This document shows positions 1 through 4,424 of a stretch of DNA of 5,921 nt, piece after piece. A program made the translations under genes and the position numbers. The notes under the pieces were generated by a model, which did no database searches, was not told where the DNA came from, and saw only the letters and a list, made by a program, of their open reading frames with translations. Every line of letters begins with the position of its first letter. Within the stretch, counting starts at the first letter, position 1. The DNA comes from Pseudomonadota bacterium (GTDB taxonomy: Bacteria > Desulfobacterota > Desulfobulbia > Desulfobulbales > DAOVYS01). The stretch covers positions 1 through 5,921 of the forward strand of contig DAOVYS010000178.1 in NCBI GenBank assembly GCA_030635485.1, given 5' to 3'.

Positions 1-162
1 AAACTGGCGGGAATTGAGGATGAGAATCCGCGGTTGATCTATCCTCGGGACAAGGATTTTTCAATCCTAAAGTTGTTGGTGGGAGAACAAAACGCAACTT
101 CGCTGAACAGGGTCATGGGGGATGTTCCTTTTCTCTCCTATGAATGGACTGGAATTTTCTAG
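1..162 (+). CDS. sppA: Signal peptide peptidase SppA-like protease, C-terminal fragment
   Basis: The reading frame is open from the first base and ends at TAG (160-162), giving the last 53 residues of a protein whose start lies outside the window. The visible part has an AGI..E-P-RLIYP segment (residues 3-15), then a charged DKDFSILKLL stretch (18-27) and an aromatic tail ending in YEWTGIF. This resembles the extreme C-terminus of short (about 300 aa) bacterial SppA serine proteases, where a 'GI-G-P-x-VVYP' turn is followed by a 'K-K-S-LL-LL' helix. SppA cleaves residual signal peptides in the inner membrane using a Ser/Lys dyad. The catalytic residues are not in the window, so activity cannot be judged. 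The neighbour downstream in the same direction is ihfB; an sppA-ihfB pairing is, to my knowledge, common in deltaproteobacterial genomes and supports the call. The identification rests on a short tail and on synteny. Confidence 0.65.
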   Translation, partial: KLAGIEDENPRLIYPRDKDFSILKLLVGEQNATSLNRVMGDVPFLSYEWTGIF

Positions 163-165
163 GAG

Positions 166-185
166 GCTGTCCGACAGCGGGTCGG
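166..185 (+). repeat. Overlapping GC-rich inverted repeats just after sppA
   Basis: Four bases after the sppA stop codon there are two overlapping dyads. GCTGTC (166-171) faces GACAGC (173-178) around a single base. CCGAC (171-175) faces GTCGG (181-185) around a 5-nt loop. The second could fold as a small RNA hairpin, but no T-run follows, so a factor-independent terminator is not supported. The rest of the gap up to ihfB (to 291) shows no convincing promoter; the TTGATA at 197-202 has no -10 box at suitable spacing. Confidence 0.3.
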
Positions 186-291
186 CAACCCCATATTTGA
201 TACCCCTCCCAAGACTTTTTGTGAGACTATCAAAAAATAACTGTGAAATATAAGTACTCCTGTCGTCTGGGGCGGGAAAAACGGGTTTATT

Positions 292-582
292 ATGCTTAAA
301 CGGGATTTAGTCAGCAGGGTGGCTGAGAACATGAACGGCTACCTGAAGAAAGATATCACTCAAGCAATTGATATTATCCTCGATACAATTGCTGATGCAT
401 TGGTAGAAGGTCGTAGAGTGGAGATACGTGGATTCGGCAGCTTCAGCGTCCGGGACCGCAAGGCCAAGGAGACGAAAAATCCTCGTACAGGGGACGTCAT
501 GCATATTCCCCCCCGGAAGGCCCTGCATTTCACAATGAGCAAGTCTTTAAAAGACCCTCTTATCAGCAACAATAATAAGTAG
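292..582 (+). CDS. ihfB: Integration host factor beta-like / HU-family DNA-binding protein
   Basis: This complete 96-aa protein belongs to the HU/IHF family of small nucleoid proteins, which bend DNA as dimers in the minor groove and support recombination, replication and sigma-54 promoter activation. An N-terminal helical part (about residues 3-38) precedes the signature V-E-I-R-GFGSF-S (43-52). The beta-arm follows, with KNPRTG at 62-67; Pro64 is the DNA-intercalating proline, at the same position as in E. coli IHF-beta. The 'RxEIRGFGSFS' wording and the 'HF' at 79-80 in the last third favour IHF-beta over HU, and the length is close to the 94 aa of E. coli IHF-beta. The ATG at 292 gives a typical family N-terminus (M-x-K-x-D-L). 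The ribosome binding site is weak, with only ACGGG (281-285) well placed. The gene lies 129 nt after sppA in the same direction and is convergent with yciO. The C-terminal tail is Asn-rich. Confidence 0.9.
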   Translation: MLKRDLVSRVAENMNGYLKKDITQAIDIILDTIADALVEGRRVEIRGFGSFSVRDRKAKETKNPRTGDVMHIPPRKALHFTMSKSLKDPLISNNNK

Positions 583-588
583 TGGATA

Positions 589-677
589 GGCTGAAGGTGG
601 AAGGTTTTTAAAGTTTGGTCAGTTGAGTTGACTGACAAGCTGAAAGTCTTCAGCCTTCAGGCTAAAATCTGCCTGAA
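589..677. repeat. Stem-loop cluster in the convergent ihfB/yciO gap
   Basis: The 98-nt gap between the two convergent stop codons is almost entirely self-complementary. GGCTGAAG (589-596) pairs with CTTCAGCC (648-655). Nested inside is GTCAGT (618-623) / ACTGAC (631-636). The right outer arm can instead fold locally as GCTGAA (639-644) / TTCAGC (649-654) around AGTC. A third stem, TTCAGGC (656-662) / GCCTGAA (671-677), ends three bases before the yciO stop. No T-run follows on either strand, so this is not a classical intrinsic terminator, though the folds could stop transcription or protect both 3' ends. The words GGCTGAAG and CTTCAGCC look like a degenerate short-repeat family. Confidence 0.5.
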
Positions 678-680
678 ATA

Positions 681-1289
681 TTAGAAACCGCTGATATCTC
701 CTTTTCCCTCGCGTAGAATTACGGGTACGTCATCCACCAGCGATATAACGCTGGACGGGGATGGGTAGACCGGTCCCCCGTCAATTACGATGTCCACCTG
801 TTTCCCAAGCATTTCATCAATTTCGTAGGCCTCGGTCATCGGAGGGTTGCCATTCGCCTGGATAGCGCTGGTGGTGAGGATGGGATTTCCCAGTTTTTCA
901 ACAAGGTCCCGGCAGATGGCGTGTTCAGGAACCCGAATACCGACTGTTTTTTGCTTTGTGATCATGATCTTTGGAACGAGTTTGAAGGCTGGCATTACAA
1001 AGGTATACGGACCGGGCAGGTGTTTTTTAATTAATCTGTAGGCTGTGTTTGAGACATAACAGTATGTGCTGACGTTCTTGAGACTGCTGCACATAAAACT
1101 GAAGGGCTTTTTCGAGGGCCTTTTTTTTATTTGGTAGATACGTTTCACAGCCTTTGGGTTGAATATATCGCAGCCGATTCCGTAAACCGTGTCAGTGGGG
1201 TAGCAGATGACGGCGCCCCGCTTTAGTTCATCCACCACCTGTTTTATGAGCCGTGGTTGCGGGTTGTCGGGATTGATGGAAAGGAGCAT
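681..1289 (-). CDS. yciO: YciO-type Sua5/YciO/YrdC family protein (threonylcarbamoyl-AMP synthase paralogue)
   Basis: This complete 202-aa protein has the YrdC-like double-stranded-RNA-binding fold. Similarity to E. coli YciO (206 aa), recalled from memory, runs end to end: the N-terminal INPDNPQPRLI (5-15), the PTDTVYG nucleotide-binding loop (31-37), TPG-like LPGPYTFVMP (91-100), the VGIRVP motif (116-121), a VDIVIDGG segment (165-172) and the closing REGKGD (193-198). True TsaC/Sua5 enzymes make threonylcarbamoyl-AMP for the t6A modification of ANN-decoding tRNAs and carry a KxR and an SxN motif. Here KKR is present at 55-57, but the SxN site reads S-A-I (141-143), so the active site is mixed. 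YciO proteins are thought to be TsaC paralogues whose cellular role is not settled. ATG at 1289 matches the family N-terminus, and no Shine-Dalgarno sequence is evident. The gene is divergent from the phosphatase gene, with a hairpin element between them, and convergent with ihfB. Confidence 0.9.
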   Translation of the reverse strand: MLLSINPDNPQPRLIKQVVDELKRGAVICYPTDTVYGIGCDIFNPKAVKRIYQIKKRPSKKPFSFMCSSLKNVSTYCYVSNTAYRLIKKHLPGPYTFVMPAFKLVPKIMITKQKTVGIRVPEHAICRDLVEKLGNPILTTSAIQANGNPPMTEAYEIDEMLGKQVDIVIDGGPVYPSPSSVISLVDDVPVILREGKGDISGF

Positions 1290-1344
1290 TCAAAAAGTTT
1301 TTAAAAGTTGGTTGATTTTTTTTACAGTTCCGTTTGTTCCTGTG

Positions 1345-1373
1345 ATTTGAGCGAACCCTAAGGGTCCTCTCAA
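1345..1373 (-). promoter_or_regulatory. Candidate promoter for yciO using the hairpin element's end
   Basis: On the minus strand, TTGAGA (1373-1368, five of six matches to the sigma-70 -35 box) is followed after exactly 17 nt by TCAAAT (1350-1345, four of six matches to the -10 box). Transcription would start near 1338, leaving a leader of about 50 nt before the yciO ATG at 1289. The -35 hexamer lies inside the terminal inverted repeat of the hairpin element and the -10 lies in flanking DNA, so the element may have supplied part of the promoter. This is inferred from sequence match only. Confidence 0.35.
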
Positions 1374-1543
1374 AAATAAATTGGCATTTTAAGGAGGCTA
1401 ATGTGATTTAGATTACAACGATCATCAGTCGGTGAAACCGGAGGAATAGCAGCGCTCTTTTGAGGATTTCAACGGCTGAGGATCGTTGTAAGATGAGTTA
1501 CAGTAGCCCCTCTAAAATGGGAAGTTATTTTTGAGAGGACCCT
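1361..1543. mobile_element. 183-bp MITE-like hairpin element with long terminal inverted repeats
   Basis: AGGGTCCTCTCAAAAATAA at 1361-1379 is repeated as a perfect 19-bp inverted copy at 1525-1543. Beyond that core the two arms still align without gaps: 51 of 63 bases match over 1361-1423 against 1481-1543, and about 63 of 79 when extended to 1439 and 1465. A 25-nt centre (1440-1464) contains AGCGCT. The element has no open reading frame of note and no transposase, which fits a non-autonomous miniature inverted-repeat element. TAA flanks both ends if the boundary is set at GGGTCC...GGACCC (1359-1361 and 1543-1545). The longer shared word ACCCTAAG (1355-1362 and 1539-1546) may be part of the target duplication or of the end itself. 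The element nearly fills the divergent space between yciO and the phosphatase gene. Its arms would fold as one long hairpin if transcribed. The transposon family was not identified. Confidence 0.7.
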
Positions 1544-1557
1544 AAGCAGCGGCCCAC

Positions 1558-1563
1558 TATAAT
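1558..1563 (+). promoter_or_regulatory. Possible -10 box for the Ppx/GppA-family gene
   Basis: A perfect TATAAT sits 11 nt before the ATG at 1575. The nearest good -35 candidate is TTGAGA at 1531-1536 in the right end of the hairpin element, but the 21-nt spacing is longer than usual for sigma-70. Transcription would start near 1570, giving a very short leader for the ATG at 1584 or an almost leaderless message for 1575. This is weak support. Confidence 0.25.
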
Positions 1564-1574
1564 TCATTCCCCTG

Positions 1575-2576
1575 ATGGAATCAATGGCAAATTTTCCTCT
1601 GACTGTCGCTGGAATTGACATAGGCTCTAACAGTTTTCGAATGCTTATCGCCCGAATATCCGAAACCGGAATGGAGCTGTTTGTCAAAGAGATTGAGACA
1701 GTCGGGCTCGGGAGGGGGCTTGCCCGGGGGAACCGGCTCGGCCGGGAATCCATGGATCGTGGATTGAAAGCTCTTGCCCTGTTTCGGCAAATATTGGACA
1801 GGTACACGCCCGGCGCCTGCCGGGCGTGCGGCACACAAGCCCTCAGAACGGCTGATAACAGTTCCGAGTTCCTAAAAAAGGCCGAGCAGATTCTGGGAAT
1901 TGAGATTGACGTGATCAGCGGCGAGGATGAGGCCCGGCTGAGCCTTTTCGGGGTCCTTTCCAGTATGAGTGACAGAGAAGACCAACCCATGCTGCTGGTC
2001 GATGTGGGCGGAGGCAGTACGGAATTTATCTATTATCAAAATCGTAAAGAAAAATCTGTGATAAGAAGCCTGCCCATAGGGGCTGTTGGATTGACCGAGT
2101 TCTTTTTTCACCAACCTCTTCCTGCTTTTACGGAAGTTGATTCTTTGACCCGTCATATCCGGGAAACGCTTGCACCTGTGAGCCGGATGTTGCGGCGATA
2201 TCATTTAACTGATTTGTAGGTCGGCTTTCCCGAGATTGTCGGCACCGGTGGAACCGCCACGGCCTTGGCCGCCCTTGATCTTGAACTTGAAACCTATGAA
2301 CCTTCCATTGTGCAGGGCCACGTGTTGACCGCATCTAGGTTTAAGCGTATTATAAATGAGATTTCACTGCTTTTTTCGGAAGAACGTAATATCTTGCCGG
2401 GACTTGACAAGGGGAGGGGGGATATAATAGTGGCAGGCGCCATGATTTATAAGGTTTTGCTTGAGATGAACGATGCTCACCGGATGACGGTGAGTGATGC
2501 CGGATTATTGGAAGGAATTGCTTACAGCGCAGGTAAACGCTTACCTGAGAATTTTGGTGATTTCGTTAGGTTATGA
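1575..2576 (+). pseudogene. Ppx/GppA-family phosphatase with one in-frame amber codon
   Basis: This is an ASKHA-fold hydrolase of the exopolyphosphatase / pppGpp phosphohydrolase family. The frame runs from ATG 1575 to TGA 2574-2576, 333 codons, broken only by TAG at 2217-2219 (codon 215). Before the stop are the first phosphate motif AGIDIGSNSFRMLIA (12-26), a GLGRGL turn and the second phosphate motif LLVDVGGGSTEFIY (139-152). After the stop, in the same frame, come IVGTGGTATALAALDL, an IVAGAMIYKVLLE helix and the closing MTVSDAGLLEGIAYSAG, all family hallmarks. Without the TAG the protein would be a normal short Ppx/GppA enzyme (usually about 300-330 aa). Translated as is, it gives a 214-aa N-terminal piece lacking the adenosine-side motif. 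An alternative start, ATG 1584, has GGAA (1577-1580) just before it; neither start has a strong ribosome site. The gene follows the hairpin element and precedes guaB by 92 nt. Substrate choice (polyphosphate or pppGpp) cannot be read from the sequence. Confidence 0.85.
2217..2219 (+). other. In-frame TAG codon inside the Ppx/GppA gene
   Basis: The reading frame before and after this codon is the same, with no shift, and both sides encode family motifs. The codon falls in what should be a linker between a helix (RRYHLTDL before it) and the strand leading to VGTGGTATA (after it). It is one base change from CAG, AAG, GAG or TGG. TAG also ends sppA, ihfB and guaB here, so it works as a normal stop elsewhere in the window. 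The nature of the codon is unresolved: mutation, sequencing error or recoding. Confidence 0.85.
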
Positions 2577-2634
2577 ATTACGACTCTTTGTTTTATTGTA
2601 CATAACGTCATTATTTTTATAACATTCGTAATTC
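2575..2634. repeat. 9-bp inverted repeat bracketing the guaB promoter region
   Basis: GAATTACGA (2575-2583, starting inside the phosphatase TGA) has an exact inverted copy, TCGTAATTC, at 2626-2634. The two are separated by 42 nt that contain the candidate guaB promoter. It may be a remnant of a short intergenic repeat family or a pair of operator half-sites. No function is demonstrated. Confidence 0.4.
2596..2623 (+). promoter_or_regulatory. Candidate sigma-70 promoter for guaB
   Basis: TTGTAC (2596-2601) is followed after 16 nt of AT-rich DNA by TATAAC (2618-2623), which matches five of six bases of the -10 consensus. The start would be near 2630, giving a leader of about 40 nt before the guaB ATG. 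The -35 box is poor, with three matches. I see no guanine/purine riboswitch and no clear PurR operator in the 92-nt gap. Confidence 0.4.
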
Positions 2635-2654
2635 CTGATTTTCAATTTAGTATT

Positions 2655-2660
2655 AAGGAG
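2655..2660 (+). promoter_or_regulatory. guaB ribosome binding site
   Basis: AAGGAG lies 8 nt before ATG 2669 and 5 nt before the in-frame TTG at 2666. The spacing and the codon quality both favour ATG 2669 as the start. Confidence 0.8.
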
Positions 2661-2668
2661 ACAAGTTG

Positions 2669-4135
2669 ATGCTGTTTGAAAAAATAGAATGTGGTTATAC
2701 GTTTGATGATCTCATGTTGGTTCCGGCCGCGTCGGAGATTTTGCCGTTGGATGTGGATGTCTCCACACGTCTTACAAAGACAATCAACATGAATATTCCG
2801 CTTGTAAGTTCGGCCATGGACACGGTAACCGAGCATAGGACAGCCATTACAATGGCCAGAGAAGGCGGAATCGGTATCATTCACAAGAATATGAGCATGG
2901 ATGAGCAGGCCCGCGAGGTTGAAAAAGTAAAAAAATCAGAATCCGGAATGATCGTTGATCCTGTGACGGTTGAAGTGGGTCAGACTGTTGGAGATGTCAA
3001 GGCGATAATGGAAAATTATCGCATATCCGGGGTTCCGGTTTTACAAAACGATAAACTTGCCGGGATCGTGACCAATCGTGACTTAAGGTTTGTAACCAAC
3101 CTGGATCTTAAGGTGGAGGACGTGATGACCAGTTCCAACCTGGTTACGGCCAAGGTCGGCATAACCCTTGAGGAATCCAAGGAGTTACTTCATGAACATC
3201 GCATAGAGAAACTTCTGGTGGTTGGAGATAATGGAATTTTAAAGGGGTTGATAACCATAAAGGACCTTGAAAAAATCAGAAAGTATCCCAACGCAGCCAA
3301 GGATTCCATGGGACGGCTGCGGGTTGGAGCCGCCGTGGGCATAGGGGCCGGTCTTCTGGCACATGCGGAACGGCTTATGGCTGTTAGTGTGGATGTAGTG
3401 ACCCTTGACTCGGCTCATGGCCATTCTAGAAATGTGATCATGGCGCTTGAAGAATTGAAAAGCGCCTTCCCTGATCTGCCTGTTATTGCAGGAAATGTGG
3501 CAACGCCGGAAGGGACCGAGGCCTTGATCAAAGCAGGCGCTGACTGTGTAAAGGTTGGTGTCGGACCTGGATCGATCTGCACCACCAGGATTGTTGCCGG
3601 TGTGGGCGTGCCTCAGATGACGGCTATACAGAAATGTGCCGAGGTTGCTGGAAGAAAATACGATGTGCCGATAATCGCGGATGGTGGAATTAAGTTCTCG
3701 GGAGATATTACAAAGGCTATCGGCATAGGGGCCCATGCGGTAATGGTTGGCAGTCTGTTTGCAGGCACGGACGAAACACCGGGCGAGACTTTTCTCTATC
3801 AAGGCAGAACCTATAAGGGATATCGTGGAATGGGCTCTTTGGGCGCAATGAAAAAAGGGAGCAGTGACCGTTATTTTCAGGCCGAAATCGACGAGCTTTC
3901 CAAACTTGTTCCCGAAGGAATTGAAGGCAGGGTCCCTTATCGCGGGTCGCTTTCCTCTATGATATATCAACTTATCGGCGGGTTCCGTTCAGGCATGGGC
4001 TACGTGGGTGCGGGGAATGTCGAGGAGTTGAGGAAGAAGGCCAGATTTGTACGGATTTCTCCTGCAGGACTCAAGGAGAGTCATGTCCACGATGTGATAA
4101 TCACAAAGGAAGCCCCCAATTATCGATTGGGATAG
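2669..4135 (+). CDS. guaB: Inosine-5'-monophosphate dehydrogenase
   Basis: This enzyme oxidises IMP to XMP with NAD+, the first and rate-limiting step of guanine nucleotide synthesis in the cytosol, and works as a tetramer. The product is 488 aa from ATG 2669, the usual bacterial length. The N-terminal barrel segment has YTFDDLMLVP and the SSAMDTVTE motif. A Bateman module of two CBS domains follows (about residues 94-205, with SGVPVLQNDKLAGIVTNRDLR in the first and LLVVGDNGILKGLITIKDL in the second). The barrel then resumes with the catalytic loop GPGSICTTR, where Cys304 forms the covalent intermediate. Asp338 lies in ADGGIKFSGD, and the mobile flap carries the Arg401-Tyr402 dyad in SSDRYFQ. 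All key residues are present, so an active enzyme is expected. CBS domains in this family bind adenine and guanine nucleotides and adjust activity. The gene has its own candidate promoter, and a hairpin followed by a T-run overlaps its stop. guaA lies 289 nt downstream. Confidence 0.98.
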   Translation: MLFEKIECGYTFDDLMLVPAASEILPLDVDVSTRLTKTINMNIPLVSSAMDTVTEHRTAITMAREGGIGIIHKNMSMDEQAREVEKVKKSESGMIVDPVTVEVGQTVGDVKAIMENYRISGVPVLQNDKLAGIVTNRDLRFVTNLDLKVEDVMTSSNLVTAKVGITLEESKELLHEHRIEKLLVVGDNGILKGLITIKDLEKIRKYPNAAKDSMGRLRVGAAVGIGAGLLAHAERLMAVSVDVVTLDSAHGHSRNVIMALEELKSAFPDLPVIAGNVATPEGTEALIKAGADCVKVGVGPGSICTTRIVAGVGVPQMTAIQKCAEVAGRKYDVPIIADGGIKFSGDITKAIGIGAHAVMVGSLFAGTDETPGETFLYQGRTYKGYRGMGSLGAMKKGSSDRYFQAEIDELSKLVPEGIEGRVPYRGSLSSMIYQLIGGFRSGMGYVGAGNVEELRKKARFVRISPAGLKESHVHDVIITKEAPNYRLG

Positions 4136-4142
4136 TTTTTTT
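4115..4142 (+). terminator. Possible intrinsic terminator overlapping the guaB stop
   Basis: CCCAAT (4115-4120) pairs with ATTGGG (4126-4131) around a 5-nt loop, and seven Ts follow at 4136-4142. The hairpin lies in the last codons of guaB, and the TAG stop (4133-4135) sits between stem and T-run. The stem is only 6 bp, and the 4-nt gap before the Ts is longer than ideal, so termination may be partial. If it works, it would lower read-through from guaB into guaA. Confidence 0.4.
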
Positions 4143-4195
4143 ATGTACTTTATACCTGCTGCCTTTGTGCCTTTCTCTCTAGTAGTCTATGATAT

Positions 4196-4215
4196 ATGAC
4201 ATTTATCAATGTCAT
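4196..4215. repeat. Perfect 8-bp dyad in the guaB-guaA gap
   Basis: ATGACATT (4196-4203) and AATGTCAT (4208-4215) are exact inverted copies around a 4-nt loop. No T-run follows on either strand, so a terminator is unlikely. It could be an operator-like site or an RNA stem in a guaBA transcript. The stretch before it (4143-4195) shows nothing recognisable. Confidence 0.4.
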
Positions 4216-4216
4216 G

Positions 4217-4406
4217 GGTTCAAGGTTCAAAGGTCCAAGGTTTATTAGTCTCATTGGAAGGTTCAAATCACTGTCTTCAGACGGTCAGCTTTCAGTTAGC
4301 AGTATGTTCGTCATCCAGGAACAGAGGCACAGAGTTTTAAAGGAGTTACTGTTTAGATGTTTTTTTACTTTGTACCCCTCAAAGCCTGAACCCTGAACAT
4401 TGAACC
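4217..4406. repeat. Oppositely oriented heptamer repeat arrays between guaB and guaA
   Basis: On the left are GGTTCAA at 4217-4223, 4224-4230 and 4260-4266, plus a variant GGTCCAA at 4232-4238. On the right are three back-to-back heptamers in the opposite orientation, CTGAACC, CTGAACA and TTGAACC (4386-4406), ending 18 nt before guaA. The DNA between the arrays (4267-4385) is low in coding potential and contains GTCTTCAG, a word also present in the ihfB/yciO gap. It looks like a decayed intergenic repeat family whose arms could pair over about 190 nt. Confidence 0.5.
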
Positions 4407-4415
4407 CTATAATTT

Positions 4416-4420
4416 GGTGA
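4416..4420 (+). promoter_or_regulatory. guaA ribosome binding site
   Basis: GGTGA sits 4 nt before ATG 4425. It is modest in strength and a little close. The start is still well fixed: an in-frame TAA lies at 4410-4412, and the ATGs at 4441 and 4444 are in another frame. Confidence 0.5.
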
Positions 4421-4424
4421 AACC

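Noticed and set aside
216..236. TTTTTG / CAAAAA inverted repeat before ihfB as a terminator
   Set aside because: The stem would be almost all A-T and is followed by no T-run on the plus strand.
1469..1990. A 173-codon minus-strand frame across the hairpin element and the phosphatase start
   Set aside because: It is Ser/Arg/Pro-rich shadow composition with no motifs and is antisense to the phosphatase motif region.
2530..2547. Hairpin CAGGTAA / TTACCTG near the 3' end of the phosphatase gene
   Set aside because: The stem is perfect (7 bp, 4-nt loop) but is followed by only four Ts after AGAA and lies inside coding sequence. It is not a convincing terminator.
2265..2576. Separate small gene starting at TTG 2265
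   Set aside because: It is in the same frame as the phosphatase and begins after the GTGGTATA motif that belongs with it; it is the C-terminal part of that gene, not an independent gene.
2577..2668. Purine riboswitch or PurR operator before guaB
   Set aside because: The gap is too short and AT-rich, and no conserved riboswitch core or PurR-like palindrome could be seen.
3239..3970. A 243-codon open frame on the minus strand inside guaB
   Set aside because: It is antisense to the fully conserved catalytic region of guaB, has no domain resemblance and is a mirror of guaB codon structure.
4196..4396. A 66-codon open frame in the guaB-guaA gap
   Set aside because: It lies over the dyad and the heptamer repeats, has no ribosome binding site and no recognisable domain; it is a chance frame.
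4408..4413. Perfect TATAAT just before guaA
   Set aside because: It would start transcription about 5 nt before the guaA ATG, within or after the ribosome binding site, and no good -35 box lies 16-18 nt upstream. It arises at the edge of the heptamer array.
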